A stretch of 64,000 nt of DNA from Actinomycetes bacterium (GCA_029779645.1 JAKPAC010000042.1:29427-93426), one strand, 5' to 3'; numbered from the stretch's first letter, positions 27,905 to 38,945 are shown. Numbers and translations are program-made. The notes: generated by a model from the letters alone, not told the origin.

Positions 27905-29721
27905 AGGTTCACCTCTGCTTCGCGCTGGGCGAGATCGTCGGCCTCGAGGCTCGAGATCACGTGTCGGTAGATGTCGCTCTCGCGAAGCAGCTCGCTGTGC
28001 GTGCCGACGCCGACGACGCGGCCGGCGTCGAGCACCGCGACGCGATCGGCGAGGGCCACGGTGGAGGGCCGGTGCGCCACGATGAGCGCCGTTGTGGTCG
28101 CGAGCACGCGGCGCAGCGCCGCCTCCACGAGCGCCTCGGTGTCGACGTCGAGCGCGCTGAGCGGGTCGTCGAGCACGAGCACCGCCGGGCGAGCCGCGAC
28201 CGCACGCGCGAGGGCGATGCGCTGCCGCTGGCCGCCGGAGAGGCTGAGCCCCTCCTCCCCCACCGCCGTGTCGACGCCGTCGGGCAGCTCGTAGGCGAAG
28301 TGCGCCTGGGCGATCTCGAGCGCCTCGCGCAGGGCGAGGTCGGCCTCGGGGCTGCGGATGTCGAGGTCGTCGCGGCCGATCAGCACGTTCTCGCGCACGG
28401 AGGCCGAGAACAGGGTCGCCTCCTCGAACGCCATGGCGATGTGGCCGCGCAGCTCGTCGAGCCGCAGCTCGCGCACGTCGACGCCGTCGAGCTCGACGCG
28501 GCCGCCGGTGACGTCGTAGAGCCGGGTCGCGAGGGTCGTCATCGTGGTCTTGCCCGAGCCGGTCAGCCCCACGAGCGCCATGGTCTCGCCGGGGCGCACG
28601 ACCAGGTCGACGCCATCCAGCAGGTCGCGCTCGCCGGCCGCGGCATCCTGATACCTGAAGTGCACGTCGCGAAACGCGAGCTCGCCGCGCGGGTTCGCGA
28701 TGGTCTTCGGATGCGCCGGATCGACGATGCTGTTGGGCTCCTCGAGCACCTCGAAGATGCGGTCGGTGGCGGTGCGCGCGTCGATGAGGAACGAGAACAG
28801 GAAGCCGAGCGATTCGATCGGCCAGCGCAGCGCCGTCGCCATCACGAAGAAGGCGAGCAGCTCGCCGATGGTCAGCTGACCGATCGACGAGAGATAGATG
28901 CCGGCCAGCAGGCACAGCGCGAACGCGACCATAGGCACGGCGTCGAGCCAGAACCACAGCAGCCCCACCTCGCGGCCCTTGCGCAGCTCGGTGGTGCGCA
29001 GGTCGTCGACCTGCTTGCGGAACTTCTGCAGGGCGTGCGAGCCGCGGCCGAAGGCCTTGAGCACGCGGATGCCGTGCACGCTCTCCTCGACGGCGGTGGC
29101 GAGGTCGCCCGCCTGGTCCTGGCTCATCCGCGCGAGCACGCCGTACTTGCGCTCGAAGCGGAAGCCGACCCACCACAGCGGGATCGACACGACGAGGAAG
29201 GTGGTGCCGAGCAGCCAGTGCCAGCGAAACAGCAGCACCGAGCCGATGATGATCGTCAGCAGGTTCACGACGAGCAGGATCGCGCCGAAGACGAGCCAGC
29301 GGCGGATCAGGCCGATGTCCTGCATCATCCGGCTCAGCAGCTGGCCGGACTGCCAGCGGTCGTGAAACGCGACGGGTAGCCGCTGCAGGCGGCGGTAGAA
29401 CTGCTGGCGGATGTCGTACTCGACCTCCATGCCGGGGCGCAGCACGAACGCGCGGCGCAGGAAGACGAACAGCGCCTCGAGCACGCCGAGCCCGAGGATG
29501 CCCAGCGCCGCCCACACGATCAGCGTCGTGTCGCCCGAGGCGATGGGGCCGTCGACCGCGAGCTGCAGCACGATCGGGATGAGCAGCGTCATGGCCGCGG
29601 CGCCGAGCGCGGCGACGGCGCCGCCGATCAGGCGGGGCATCGCGGGCTTCGCGAACGGGAGCAGGCGTGCGAGGGCACGCGGCGTTGAGAGCCGCGGCGG
29701 GGGCGCAGAAGTCGAAGTCAT
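27901..29721 (-). CDS. ABC exporter half-transporter, degenerate Walker B subunit
   Basis: A 606-residue half-transporter with an N-terminal six-helix membrane domain and a C-terminal ATPase domain. Walker [10 protein letters not shown] and signature [14 protein letters not shown] are canonical. Walker B is [12 protein letters not shown], with aspartate replacing the catalytic glutamate. ATG 29721 is preceded by GAGG. Translated first in the two-gene unit, it is expected to pair with the downstream subunit. In TM287/288- and BmrCD-like heterodimers the same split of defects is seen. Confidence 0.93.
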   Translation of the reverse strand: MTSTSAPPPRLSTPRALARLLPFAKPAMPRLIGGAVAALGAAAMTLLIPIVLQLAVDGPIASGDTTLIVWAALGILGLGVLEALFVFLRRAFVLRPGMEVEYDIRQQFYRRLQRLPVAFHDRWQSGQLLSRMMQDIGLIRRWLVFGAILLVVNLLTIIIGSVLLFRWHWLLGTTFLVVSIPLWWVGFRFERKYGVLARMSQDQAGDLATAVEESVHGIRVLKAFGRGSHALQKFRKQVDDLRTTELRKGREVGLLWFWLDAVPMVAFALCLLAGIYLSSIGQLTIGELLAFFVMATALRWPIESLGFLFSFLIDARTATDRIFEVLEEPNSIVDPAHPKTIANPRGELAFRDVHFRYQDAAAGERDLLDGVDLVVRPGETMALVGLTGSGKTTMTTLATRLYDVTGGRVELDGVDVRELRLDELRGHIAMAFEEATLFSASVRENVLIGRDDLDIRSPEADLALREALEIAQAHFAYELPDGVDTAVGEEGLSLSGGQRQRIALARAVAARPAVLVLDDPLSALDVDTEALVEAALRRVLATTTALIVAHRPSTVALADRVAVLDAGRVVGVGTHSELLRESDIYRHVISSLEADDLAQREAEVNL

Positions 29722-29857
29722 GATCCTCGGGGCGCTCGTGGCGCGGAAGTCGTCGCCGCGGCCAGGTTGCCGCGACAGCCTTCCAGGATACGCGTCCGCT
29801 CCCCCGGCGCAAGCCGGTGCGCCCGTCCGTGCGGGCGCCGCGGCGAGGGCCGCCGCG

Positions 29858-30361
29858 TCAGCGAGCGGCCTCCCGGGCGAGCAGCGCGCGCTTGATGTCC
29901 GTCCCCCAGGCGTAGCCGCCGAGCGTGCCATCGGCCCGCAGCACCCGATGGCAGGGCACGAACAGCGCCGGCGCGTTGCGGGCGCAGATGGATGCCGCGG
30001 CGCGCACGGCGCTCGGGGCGCCGAGCGCCGCCGCGAACTCGCGATAGCTCAGGGGCTCTCCCGGCGCGATGCCCCGCAGCGCCGCCCAGCCCGCCTCCTG
30101 CAGCGCCGTGCCCCGCTGCAGGGCGGCCACGCCGTCGATCGCCGCGAGATCGCCCGCGTAGTAGGCCCGGGCCGCCGCGCCGCCCGCGGTCTCGGCCGGC
30201 ACCCACGAGCTCGGGCGCAGCGAGGGGTGAATGCGCCGCACCACCGCCTCCTCGTCGGTCGACCATCCGGTCGCGAGCACGCGATCGGCGGCATCCGCGA
30301 TCACGATGAGGGGGCCGTCGGGCGTCTCGACGCGCTCGATGCGCGCAGCGTGGTCTTGCAT
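29858..30361 (-). CDS. ogt: Methylated-DNA--protein-cysteine methyltransferase
   Basis: Removes alkyl groups from O6-alkylguanine by suicidal transfer to its own cysteine. The 167-residue protein carries the acceptor site VPCHRVL and the helix-turn-helix segment [23 protein letters not shown]. The usual active-site context PCHR is intact. The start ATG 30361 has AAAGGAA upstream. It lies 68 bases after the Ada-AlkA fusion gene on the same strand, so both are likely one alkylation-response unit. Confidence 0.94.
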   Translation of the reverse strand: MQDHAARIERVETPDGPLIVIADAADRVLATGWSTDEEAVVRRIHPSLRPSSWVPAETAGGAAARAYYAGDLAAIDGVAALQRGTALQEAGWAALRGIAPGEPLSYREFAAALGAPSAVRAAASICARNAPALFVPCHRVLRADGTLGGYAWGTDIKRALLAREAAR

Positions 30362-30429
30362 TGGGGTTCCTTTGCCTGCAGGCTCCGCTCGGAGCCGCGT
30401 GTCGGGTGGTGTGGGTGCGGCGCCGCATC

Positions 30430-31881
30430 TCAACAGGGTGCGACGGCTCGCCACAGGTGGGCCGTGAGGTAGCTGCGCCACGGGGCCGCGCGCTCGGCCC
30501 ACGCCGTGAGCGCGGGCGCGGCGCTCGGCAGGCCCAGCCGACCGGCGCCGTTTCGCACCGCCGCGTCGCCGGGCAGGAAGACATCGGGATCGCCGGTGAT
30601 GCGCATCCGCACGTAGTCGGCGGTCCAGGGCCCGATGCCCGGCAGCGCGAGCAGCGCGCGCCGCTGCGCCTCGTTGTCGTCGCCGAGCCCCAGGCGCAGC
30701 TCGCCCGATGCCAGCGCGGCCGCGGCGCCGGTGATCGCGCGGATGCGCGCCCGCGGCCCACGCAGCACCTCGTCGCCGCGCTCGGCGATCGCCGTCATGG
30801 TCGGGAACAGCCGGTCGATGCCCCCGTGGCTCTCGATGCGCTCGCCCAGGGCGTCGGTCAGGCCGGTCAGCGCCGTGCGCGCGGCGGCGACCGTGACCTG
30901 CTGACCCACCATGGCCTGAATCAGCAGCTCGTGCGGGTCGGTCGCGCCCGGCACCCGGATGCCGGGGCGCCGCGCGATGGCCGCGGCGAGCTCGGGATGC
31001 TTCGACAGCTCGGCATCGATGGCGAGGGGGTCGGCGTCGAGGTCGAACAGCCGGCGCGCCCGCGCGACCAGCGTGGGCAGGTCGCCGAGGGTCGTCAGCC
31101 GCGCGCGCAGGCGGATCCGCGGTGCCGCCGCGGACGCATCGAGCCGCAGCTCGAACCAGGCCGGGCCGCCGGGCAGCCGCTGCGCGCGGGCGAAGCTCGT
31201 CGGCGTCGCGACCATCGCGCCCGGGATCGCGCGCGCCCCCATCCACGCGAAGTTCGCGCGGGCATCGATCGGGCCGCGGTGCGGGAGCACGAGGTCGATG
31301 GCGCCCGCGGCCGCCGGCGCCGGCCCGCGCCGACGCGCCCGCAGCTGCATCGGCGTCATGTCGAACACCTCGCGCATCGTCTCGTTGAACTGGCGGATGC
31401 TGGCGAAGCCGGCCGAGAACGCGACATCCGCGATCGACAGCTCGGTGCCCACGGGCAGCATGCGCGCGGTGTGCGCGCGGTGCGCGCGGCTGAGCGCGAG
31501 CGGACCCGCGCCGAGCTCGGCGCTCAGCACGCGGGTGAGGTGCCGCGTCGAGTAGCCGAGCCGTGCGGCCAGGCCCGGCACCCCCTCGCGCTCGACGACG
31601 CCATCGGCGATCAGGCGCATCGCCCGGGCGGCGACGTCGCTGCGCACGTCCCACTCGGGCGAGCCCGGGGCCGCCTCCGGCAGGCAGCGCTTGCATGCGC
31701 GGTAGCCCGCCTCGTGCGCCGCGGCCGAGGTGGGATAGAAGGTGACGTTGGCGCGCTTGGGGGTGCGCGCCGGGCAGCTCGGCCGGCAGTAGATGCCCGT
31801 GCTGCGCACGGCGCTCACGAACTGGCCGTCGAAGCGCGGATCACGCGATTCGATCACCCGATACTGCTCGTCGAACGACAT
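30430..31881 (-). CDS. Ada-type metal-binding/AraC regulator fused to AlkA DNA-3-methyladenine glycosylase
   Basis: A 483-residue fusion. Residues about 1-75 are the Ada zinc domain: [15 protein letters not shown] and ACKRC supply the four cysteines, the first of which accepts methyl from phosphotriesters. Residues about 85-180 are an AraC-type double helix-turn-helix ([21 protein letters not shown]). The rest is AlkA N-domain plus a HhH-GPD glycosylase with [23 protein letters not shown] and the catalytic aspartate in PGDAAVR. Start ATG 31881 matches typical family N-termini; ATG 31911 would add ten residues. One protein would sense methylation, activate transcription and excise 3-methyladenine. 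Confidence 0.92.
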   Translation of the reverse strand: MSFDEQYRVIESRDPRFDGQFVSAVRSTGIYCRPSCPARTPKRANVTFYPTSAAAHEAGYRACKRCLPEAAPGSPEWDVRSDVAARAMRLIADGVVEREGVPGLAARLGYSTRHLTRVLSAELGAGPLALSRAHRAHTARMLPVGTELSIADVAFSAGFASIRQFNETMREVFDMTPMQLRARRRGPAPAAAGAIDLVLPHRGPIDARANFAWMGARAIPGAMVATPTSFARAQRLPGGPAWFELRLDASAAAPRIRLRARLTTLGDLPTLVARARRLFDLDADPLAIDAELSKHPELAAAIARRPGIRVPGATDPHELLIQAMVGQQVTVAAARTALTGLTDALGERIESHGGIDRLFPTMTAIAERGDEVLRGPRARIRAITGAAAALASGELRLGLGDDNEAQRRALLALPGIGPWTADYVRMRITGDPDVFLPGDAAVRNGAGRLGLPSAAPALTAWAERAAPWRSYLTAHLWRAVAPC

Positions 31882-32113
31882 CGACGGACGCGAGCGGGTG
31901 AGCGGGGCCATCTGCTCAGCATGACACGGCGCCGCGGCATCCGCTAGCGGAAATCGGCCATCGCTGTGCGCCACGCTCCGCAGGGGCGCGAAGGCGCAGC
32001 CGCCGCGCGGGCGCGGGGCCGTCGAGGCCAACGCGAAGCGCCCGCCGCCTTCCGCCGAGCCGAAGCGAGGCGGGCGGGCGACGGGCGCCGGCGCGTCGAA
32101 GGACGCGGCCGCA

Positions 32114-33721
32114 TCAGTGGAAGAAGTGCCGCTCCCCCGTGAAGAACATCGTCACGCCGGCCGCGCGGGCCGCCGCGATGACCTCGTCGTCGCGCACCGA
32201 GCCGCCAGGCTGCACGATGGCCTTCACGCCCGCGTCGAGCAGCACCTGCGGCCCGTCGGCGAAGGGGAAGAAGGCGTCGGATGCCGCGACCGAGCCCGCC
32301 GCGCGCGCACCGGCGCGCTCGACGGCGAGACGGCACGAGTCGACGCGGTTCACCTGGCCCATGCCGATGCCGACGGTCGCGTTGTTCTTCGCGAGCACGA
32401 TGGCGTTCGACTTGACGGCGCGGCACGACTTCCAGGCGAAGATCAGGTCGGTCATGCCGGCGTTGTCGGGGCGCTCGCCGCTCACGAGCTCCCAGTTCAC
32501 CGCGACCGAGTCGATGTCGGCGGCGAAGCGGTCGGCGTCTTGCAGCAGCAGACCGCCCGAGACGAGACGGACATCCATGCGCTCCTGACGCCAGTCGACC
32601 GGCAGCTGCAGGAGGCGGAGGTTCTTCTTCGCGCGGAACACCTCGAGCGCGGCCGGCTCGAAGCCGGGCGCGACGATGACCTCTGTGAAGATGTCCTTGA
32701 GGTTCTCGGCCATCTTGAGCGTGACCTCGCGGTTGGCCGCGATCACCCCGCCGAATGCCGAGGTCGGGTCGCACTCGTGCGCGCGCAGGTGCGCGCTGGC
32801 GATCGGGTCGACGGCCTTGGGCGCCGAGACGGCGATGCCGCAGGGGTTCGCGTGCTTGATGATCGCGACGGCCGGCAGCACCATGTCGTAGACCGTCCGA
32901 AGCGCCGCGTCGGCGTCGACGTAGTTGTTGTAGCTCATCTCCTTGCCCTGCAGCTGCGTCGCCTGGGCGATGCCGTGGCCGCCCTGGCGCGAGTAGAGCG
33001 CGGCGCGCTGGTGCGCGTTCTCGCCGTAGCGGAGCACCTGGAGGCGCTCGGCCTTGATCGTCAGCGACTCGGGCAGCGAGCGCGGGTCCTGCAGCGTGCC
33101 CTCGGCGAACCACGCGGCGACCGCGGCGTCGTACGCGGCGGTGTGCGCGAACGCGCGAGCGGCGAGCTCGCGGCGCTGCGCGAGGGTGCTGCCGCCGGCC
33201 TCGAGCCCCTCGATCACCGCGGGGTACGACTCGGGCGAGACGACGATGGCGACGTTGGCGTAGTTCTTCGCAGAGGCGCGCACCATCGCGGGGCCGCCGA
33301 TGTCGATCTGCTCGACGACGTCGTCGCCCTCGGCGCCCGAGGCGACCGTCTGCACGAACGGGTAGAGGTTCACGATCACCAGTTCGAACGGCGCGATGTC
33401 GAGCTCGGCGAGCTGCTGCTCGTGCGAGGCGAGTCGCAGATCCGCGAGCAGGCCGGCGTGCACGCTCGGGTGCAGGGTCTTCACGCGCCCGTCGAGCGAT
33501 TCGGGGAAGCCGGTGATCGCCGAGACGTCGGTGACGTCGATGCCGGCACCACGGATCATGGCCGCCGTCGAGCCGGTCGAGACGATCTCGATGTTCTGCG
33601 CGGCGATGACCGTCGCGAGCTCGACGAGCCCGGTCTTGTCGCTCACAGAGATGAGCGCCCGGCGAACGGGCACCATGTCGCGATCACGGAACAGGGACTT
33701 GTCGTGGCTGGGCCCGCTCAT
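32114..33721 (-). CDS. purH: Bifunctional AICAR transformylase/IMP cyclohydrolase
   Basis: Catalyses the last two steps of IMP synthesis, using 10-formyl-THF. The 535-residue protein has the MGS-like cyclohydrolase domain ([26 protein letters not shown]) in the first 200 residues. The transformylase domain follows with [20 protein letters not shown] and the C-terminal GERHFFH. It follows purN by 46 bases. perM-purN-purH is the same order as Rv0955-Rv0957 in M. tuberculosis. Confidence 0.97.
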   Translation of the reverse strand: MSGPSHDKSLFRDRDMVPVRRALISVSDKTGLVELATVIAAQNIEIVSTGSTAAMIRGAGIDVTDVSAITGFPESLDGRVKTLHPSVHAGLLADLRLASHEQQLAELDIAPFELVIVNLYPFVQTVASGAEGDDVVEQIDIGGPAMVRASAKNYANVAIVVSPESYPAVIEGLEAGGSTLAQRRELAARAFAHTAAYDAAVAAWFAEGTLQDPRSLPESLTIKAERLQVLRYGENAHQRAALYSRQGGHGIAQATQLQGKEMSYNNYVDADAALRTVYDMVLPAVAIIKHANPCGIAVSAPKAVDPIASAHLRAHECDPTSAFGGVIAANREVTLKMAENLKDIFTEVIVAPGFEPAALEVFRAKKNLRLLQLPVDWRQERMDVRLVSGGLLLQDADRFAADIDSVAVNWELVSGERPDNAGMTDLIFAWKSCRAVKSNAIVLAKNNATVGIGMGQVNRVDSCRLAVERAGARAAGSVAASDAFFPFADGPQVLLDAGVKAIVQPGGSVRDDEVIAAARAAGVTMFFTGERHFFH

Positions 33722-33767
33722 CTCGGTGCGGCTCCTTCGTGTTGGTGTCGGTTGAAACGAAAAACAG

Positions 33768-34370
33768 TCAGCTGGATGCCTCGGCCGACGCCGCGGCGAG
33801 GTCGATGTCGCCGCTCGCGATGCGCCGAACGACGTCGATCAGCAGGCGCCGCTCGACGGGCTTGATGCGCTCGTGCAGGGCGGCCTCGTCGTCGCCGGGC
33901 AGTACCGGGACCCGCTCCTGCGCGAGGATCGGCCCCGAGTCGACGCCATGGTCGACCACGATGACGCTCGCGCCGGTCTGGGCGACGCCGGCCGCGATCG
34001 CGTCGCGCACGCCGTGCGCGCCGGGAAACTCGGGAAGGTATGCCGGGTGCGTGTTGATGATGTTCGGCGCCCAGCGCTCGACCAGCTCGGCCGGCAGCAG
34101 CCGCATCATGCCGCTGAGCACCACGAGGTCGGGCTTCCAGGCGGCCAGCTGCACGCCCAGCTCGCGCCCCCACGCCTCGCGGCTCTCGAACTGGCGAAAC
34201 GGCACGAGAAAGGTCGGGATGCCGAACTCCTCGGCATGCGCGAAGCCGGCGGCGTCGCGATCCGCGCCGACGGCGATGATGCGCGCCGGATAGTCGGGCG
34301 CCGAGGCGGCCTCGAGCAGGGCCCGGAGGTTCGATCCGGCACCGGAGATCAGAACCGCAACCGTCAGCAC
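33768..34370 (-). CDS. purN: Phosphoribosylglycinamide formyltransferase
   Basis: Transfers formyl from 10-formyl-THF to GAR, the third step of purine synthesis. The 200-residue product has the [14 protein letters not shown] substrate loop. The catalytic Asn/His lie in [18 protein letters not shown] and the Asp in [11 protein letters not shown]. It starts nine bases after the perM stop, so it is probably co-translated with it. Confidence 0.97.
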   Translation of the reverse strand: MLTVAVLISGAGSNLRALLEAASAPDYPARIIAVGADRDAAGFAHAEEFGIPTFLVPFRQFESREAWGRELGVQLAAWKPDLVVLSGMMRLLPAELVERWAPNIINTHPAYLPEFPGAHGVRDAIAAGVAQTGASVIVVDHGVDSGPILAQERVPVLPGDDEAALHERIKPVERRLLIDVVRRIASGDIDLAAASAEASS

Positions 34371-34379
34371 CCGGACAGT

Positions 34380-35735
34380 CTAGCGGCGCGGCGGCGCCTG
34401 CTCGCTCGCGCTGGGCTGGGCCTGCGCCCCGGTGACATCCGCCGGCGAGACGAGGGCGCGGCGCGCCGCATCGGGCGCGTCAGACGCGTCAGACGCGTCG
34501 AGCGCACCGGACGCACCGGACGCACCGCGCTCGTCGCGCCCGAGCGGGGTGAGCAGCGCGACCGCGGCGCCGAGCAGCACCTCGACGCCGAGCGCGAGCG
34601 CGAGCGGCCCGGGCTCCGGCCCCACCTGCACGAGCGCCCCGGGCCCGGCCGAGCCGGAGCTCACCAGCGCGATCAGCGCGCCCGCGCCGCCGACCAGCAG
34701 CGCGATGCCCAGCGCGATGACCAGTCGCGGCGAGGTGCGCTGGTCGAGGCCCGCGCGGGCGAGCGACGATCGGCACACCCAGCCGGCGAGGCCGCCCGCG
34801 GCGATCGGCAGCAGCACGACGACGAGGAACCAGGGCTCACCCGTCTCGGGGAGCGCGCCGAGGATCGGAATGGCGGGCACGAGGCCGAGCTGCGCGCCGA
34901 CGGGCGAGACGACGGTGCCGGCGCCGAGCGCGAAGCCTGGACCCGCGACCCACGCGATCGCCCAGCCGATGAGCGTCGGCAGGTAGGCCGCCTGCCCGAG
35001 CGTGACGAGCGTGGCCCCGAGGGCATCCACGTGGGCCGCCTGGAACAGCGTGACGATGCGATCGCCGTGCAGGATCACCGAGAGCGCGGTCAGCAGCGCC
35101 CCGATGCCGACGATCGTCGCGATCGCGACGGCGAAGCCGCGGGCGATGAGCGGCACCACCTCGCGCCACGCGGGTGCGAAGCGCGCCAGCGACGAGCGCA
35201 GTCGATCGATGACGAAGCCATCGCCGACGCGCCACGCTGTGACGACCCCGCCGAGCAGCACGGCGCCGGCGTAGATCGCGGTCGGAAACACGATCGCGTG
35301 CCACAGCTCGTGCACGACCACGTCGTTCTCGGCGGTCAGCCCCACGGCGGTCGCCAGTGCGGCCGTGGTGACGGCGCCGCCGGCGAACCCGCTGAGCCAG
35401 GACCCCGCACGCGCCGCGCGCGCGCCCGATCTCGCGCCCATGGCCGCGGCGAGCGCCGCGAGCGCGAGCGGGGCGAGCGAGAGCGTGAAGCTCGAGGCAT
35501 CCCCCGCGATGCCCAGCGCGATGGTGAGCGTCTCGGGCAGCGCGATCTGCAGCGGCACGAGATTGCCGAGCAGCCAGATGGATGCCGCAGACGGCCACAG
35601 CGCCGACCAATCGGCCGCGCCGCCGAATGCGACGATCCACAGGATCGTGAGGGGCACGAGGGCGAGCAGGAGGCCGATGGCCACGACGACGGCCGCGTCG
35701 AGCGCGGCGAGGAGGGAGACGATCAGGCGATGCAT
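34380..35735 (-). CDS. perM: PerM-like (DUF6350) polytopic membrane protein
   Basis: A 451-residue membrane protein with about ten hydrophobic segments and a disordered serine/alanine/aspartate tail. The tail includes a GASGASGALDASDASDAPDA stretch encoded by near-perfect repeats around 34478-34530. Identity rests mainly on position: the homologue in M. tuberculosis (Rv0955, PerM, linked to cell division and persistence) also directly precedes purN and purH. Characteristic DUF6350 features such as the early WP/W-rich helices are compatible. Low-complexity tail length is likely variable among strains. Confidence 0.75.
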   Translation of the reverse strand: MHRLIVSLLAALDAAVVVAIGLLLALVPLTILWIVAFGGAADWSALWPSAASIWLLGNLVPLQIALPETLTIALGIAGDASSFTLSLAPLALAALAAAMGARSGARAARAGSWLSGFAGGAVTTAALATAVGLTAENDVVVHELWHAIVFPTAIYAGAVLLGGVVTAWRVGDGFVIDRLRSSLARFAPAWREVVPLIARGFAVAIATIVGIGALLTALSVILHGDRIVTLFQAAHVDALGATLVTLGQAAYLPTLIGWAIAWVAGPGFALGAGTVVSPVGAQLGLVPAIPILGALPETGEPWFLVVVLLPIAAGGLAGWVCRSSLARAGLDQRTSPRLVIALGIALLVGGAGALIALVSSGSAGPGALVQVGPEPGPLALALGVEVLLGAAVALLTPLGRDERGASGASGALDASDASDAPDAARRALVSPADVTGAQAQPSASEQAPPRR

Positions 35736-35922
35736 GCCCGAACGACCCTACCCGCGCGCGCTGACGCCGTGGCGAACCACACCGCGCGGGGGTCACGCCA
35801 CGGCGCCGCCGGGGTGCGGCGTGGGCCCGCGGCCGCCCTCGAGCGCGGGCGCGCCGGGCATTGAGCGGCGGATGCCTCGGCGCTATGGTGTGCTCACATC
35901 CGGGCAGACCTCGAACGGGGCG

Positions 35923-38682
35923 ATGATGGCGATCAGAGCGAGCCTGACCATCGGCAGAGCACCGCAGCCGGCGCCGCAGCCGCTGCCACCGGCGGGCGAG
36001 CCGCCGGGCGGCGACGTGCTCGAGCTGCGGGTGCACGGGGTCAACAACACGACCGCGTTCGACCTGCTCGATCTGCGGCCCTCGGAGGTCGAGCTGGTGG
36101 CCGGCGACAGGCTCGGCAGCTTCTGGCGGCCGACCGCGGCCGCGGCCCAGACGCACACGCCCGGGCAGCGCGGATTCGTGCCGCCGGGCATCACCCGCGA
36201 GGCGTATTCCTGGGGCGGCATGGTGCGCACGACGCCGAACGTCGGCGACGCCGGACCGCTCTCGATCATCGCCGGCGGCGTCGCGCGCATCTTCTACGCG
36301 CTCCTGCTCCCGTTCGGGATCGCCAACGCCGTGCAGTGGAGCTGGCGGCTGCCCGAGGCATCCACCGCGGAGCGCCACGGCTTCTTCGCCGGCTCGACCC
36401 GCGTGTTCGGCCTCCTGCTGACGCTGCTGTTCGTCTGCACCGCGGCATCGCTGAGCCTCGACCTGCTCGCCGTGCAGTGCCTGCCCGACACCACGGCCTG
36501 CGAGCCGGTCGCCGCGCTCCTGACCCCGTTCGCCGAGTGGGCCGAGGGCCCGCGCCTCGCGATCTTCTCGCTCGGCCCGGCGATGGCGGTGGGGGCGCTC
36601 TGGATGCTCTCGCACGTGTCGCGCCTGCGATACGACGTGCTGCCGGGCATCGCGACCGATCCCGCGGGCGACGCGCTGCGCGACGCCGAGGTGGCCATGC
36701 TGCAGGCTCGAGGCCCGGCACCCGTCCCGCCCACGGGGGTCGGCGGGCGGCCGGCGCCTCCCGCGAGTCCCGCGCTGCTCGCGGCCCCCGGGTTCTGGTC
36801 GAACCGGCTGAGCCGCCATCTCGCCGCGATCCACCTCGCGGCCGGGCTGCTGCTGACCTCGGCGATCACGAGCGGCCACGCGGTCATCGCCTGGCACACC
36901 GGCTGCGACGGGGTCGGCGGCGTGTTCACGAGCGGATGCCTCGCCCCGGCGTTCGCGGCGGCCGACTGGACCTTCTGGCTCTTCGGCACCCTCTGGGCGC
37001 TGAGCGTGCTCGGCCTCGTGCTCTCGGCGGTCGCGGCATACCGCACCCGCACGATGGGCATCGTGCCCGAGGAGGAGGCGAGCACGTTCGACGGCGTTCG
37101 TCGCCTCGCGCGCCTCACCAGCGCCTGGCTGCTGGCGCCGGCGTGCCTGCTGTTCGTGCTCGGGCTGGGAGCGCTCGGCACGCTCGGCCCCGCGGGCCCG
37201 GGCACGCCCACCCGCATGGTCGGCGTCGGGCTGATGCCGCTGCTCATCGTGGTGCTGCTGGCCGCGATCGCGGTCGGCGGGCTGTTCTGGCGCGGCCGCG
37301 GCGAGCGACGTCACACCGCCTGGGGCGGCTGCGCCCCGGCCGTGCTCATGGCGCTCGCCCTCGCGGTCGCCATCGGCGCGAGCTGCATCGTCGTCGTGAC
37401 GATCGGCGACTGGCTCAACGGCGCGGCCGGTGCCGCGCAGCTCGCGAGCGACCTGCCCGGGCTGAGCGTGTCGAGCACCTACCTGGCGCTGGGCACCAGC
37501 CTGATCCTCGGTCTCCTGCTCGGCATGCTGATCACGGCGGTCTGGATGATCGCCTCGCGCAGCACGCGCCACCGCGCGATCGCGTGGCGGGCTCCCGTCG
37601 CGCCCGACCCGCGCGAGGAGGCACCGGCGGATTCGCGACCGATCGCGCCCACCGCCCACGGCGTGCTGCCGGTCTCGCCGGTAGCGCTGACCAATCGCGT
37701 GCTCGCAAAGCGCGCGGGCGCCGCGCGCGCCCACCTGGCCGAGGCCGGCGTGAGGCTGGTCGCGTTCGGGATCGCCGCGGGCCTGCTCGCCGGCATCGTG
37801 TGGGGCGTGTACGGCCACCTCGCCGACGACGCGCTGCTGCGCCACGTGCCCTGGATCGGCACGGTGCTGGTCGCCACGCTGATCTCCTTCGCCGCGCCGG
37901 TGCTCGCGGTGCTCGGGGTGGTGCTCGTCGCCGCGCTCGTGAGCGGCACCGTGGGCCGCGGCGAGCGCCCGCTCGGCATCGTCTGGGATGTCGTGTGCTA
38001 CCTGCCTCGCACCGGTCACCCGTTCGGGCCGCCCTGCTACGCCGAGCGCGCCGTGCCCGAGATCGCGGGGCGCCTGTTCGAGTGGCTGAGCGCGAGCCCC
38101 GCCCGGCGCGCCGTGCTCTCTGCGCACAGCATGGGCGGCGTGCTCGCAGTCTCGGCGCTGGGCATCCTCGCGAGCCACCCCGACACCGCAGCCGCCCTGC
38201 CGCGGATCTCGCTGCTCACCTTCGGCGTGCAGCTACGGGCGTTCTTCGGCCGCATCTTCCCCGAGCTGCTGGGCCCCGGCGTGCTCGGCACGCGCCCGAG
38301 CCTCGGGCCAGGCCTCGGCACGCTGCCCTGGCGCGCGCCCGACCCCTGGGCGCGCGACTTCGACGCCGAGATGGATGCCGCGAGGCGGGGTGCGCCGGGA
38401 CTGTTCGCGGATGCCCCGGCCGCGGCAGGCGCGACGCACACCGGCCGCATGACCGGCACGCTGCTGCGCCACGGTACGGCGGGTGCGGGCGTGCGCTGGG
38501 TGAGCCTGTGGCGACTCACAGACCCCCTGGGCTTTCCGGCGATGAGCACCGTGCCGAACACGGTGGACCGCTTCGCCGAGGAGGTGGACCCGAGCGGCTA
38601 CATGGTCGACATCGCGACGCACGGCGCGTACTACCGCACCCCGAGCTATCGGGAGGCGCTCGTCGAGCTCGCAGGGCGCTGA
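35923..38682 (+). CDS. Large polytopic membrane protein with C-terminal alpha/beta-hydrolase domain
   Basis: A 919-residue protein from ATG 35923 (ATG 35926 and 35872 are in-frame alternatives). It opens with VLELRVHGVNNTTAFDLL, a motif shared with actinobacterial membrane lipase-like proteins that carry VHGVxGTP there. About ten membrane segments follow between residues 110 and 690. The C-terminal soluble region has the nucleophile elbow VLSAHSMGGVLA (serine about residue 732) and an acidic/His-containing tail (DIATHGAYY). A serine hydrolase acting on lipids is likely; the substrate is unknown. It is transcribed against its neighbours and interrupts the sucCD-perM synteny, suggesting insertion. 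Confidence 0.75.
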   Translation: MMAIRASLTIGRAPQPAPQPLPPAGEPPGGDVLELRVHGVNNTTAFDLLDLRPSEVELVAGDRLGSFWRPTAAAAQTHTPGQRGFVPPGITREAYSWGGMVRTTPNVGDAGPLSIIAGGVARIFYALLLPFGIANAVQWSWRLPEASTAERHGFFAGSTRVFGLLLTLLFVCTAASLSLDLLAVQCLPDTTACEPVAALLTPFAEWAEGPRLAIFSLGPAMAVGALWMLSHVSRLRYDVLPGIATDPAGDALRDAEVAMLQARGPAPVPPTGVGGRPAPPASPALLAAPGFWSNRLSRHLAAIHLAAGLLLTSAITSGHAVIAWHTGCDGVGGVFTSGCLAPAFAAADWTFWLFGTLWALSVLGLVLSAVAAYRTRTMGIVPEEEASTFDGVRRLARLTSAWLLAPACLLFVLGLGALGTLGPAGPGTPTRMVGVGLMPLLIVVLLAAIAVGGLFWRGRGERRHTAWGGCAPAVLMALALAVAIGASCIVVVTIGDWLNGAAGAAQLASDLPGLSVSSTYLALGTSLILGLLLGMLITAVWMIASRSTRHRAIAWRAPVAPDPREEAPADSRPIAPTAHGVLPVSPVALTNRVLAKRAGAARAHLAEAGVRLVAFGIAAGLLAGIVWGVYGHLADDALLRHVPWIGTVLVATLISFAAPVLAVLGVVLVAALVSGTVGRGERPLGIVWDVVCYLPRTGHPFGPPCYAERAVPEIAGRLFEWLSASPARRAVLSAHSMGGVLAVSALGILASHPDTAAALPRISLLTFGVQLRAFFGRIFPELLGPGVLGTRPSLGPGLGTLPWRAPDPWARDFDAEMDAARRGAPGLFADAPAAAGATHTGRMTGTLLRHGTAGAGVRWVSLWRLTDPLGFPAMSTVPNTVDRFAEEVDPSGYMVDIATHGAYYRTPSYREALVELAGR

Positions 38683-38709
38683 ACGCGCGCGGCCGTCCCC
38701 GCCCGCACT

Positions 38710-38774
38710 GAAACACACCGCTGCCGTCGAAACACAGTCGGTGCCACTGTGTCTCGAAGGGGACGGTGTGTTTC
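38710..38774. repeat. 65-bp palindromic repeat element, copy 1
   Basis: Outer arms GAAACACACCG (38710-38720) and CGGTGTGTTTC (38764-38774) are perfectly complementary. Inner arms TCGAAACACAG (38727-38737) and CTGTGTCTCGA (38747-38757) pair with one mismatch around TCGGTGCCA. The same ten bases ACCGGGTGAG follow each copy. The nested design resembles REP/BIME-type elements. Confidence 0.85.
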
Positions 38775-38809
38775 ACCGGGTGAGCGCGCGGCGCGGGCTG
38801 GGCGCGGCG

Positions 38810-38845
38810 CACCGGGAGCACCGGGAGCACCGGGAGCACCGGGAG
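38810..38845 (+). repeat. 9-bp tandem repeat (CACCGGGAG), four copies
   Basis: Four exact consecutive units at 38810-38845 with a partial fifth. It lies just downstream of repeat copy 1, outside any gene. Confidence 0.85.
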
Positions 38846-38945
38846 CACCGACAGTGTGGCATCGCCGGCGCTGTGGCGGCGCGCGGCGATCGACGCGCTC
38901 GCGGGCGGCCGAGTACGCACTCCGTGCATTCGCCCCCCCCGCACC

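Noticed and set aside
26061..29812. Very long frames spanning both ABC transporter genes
   Set aside because: The 1,241-codon reading joins a shadow of the first gene to the real second gene; domain evidence supports two overlapping genes.
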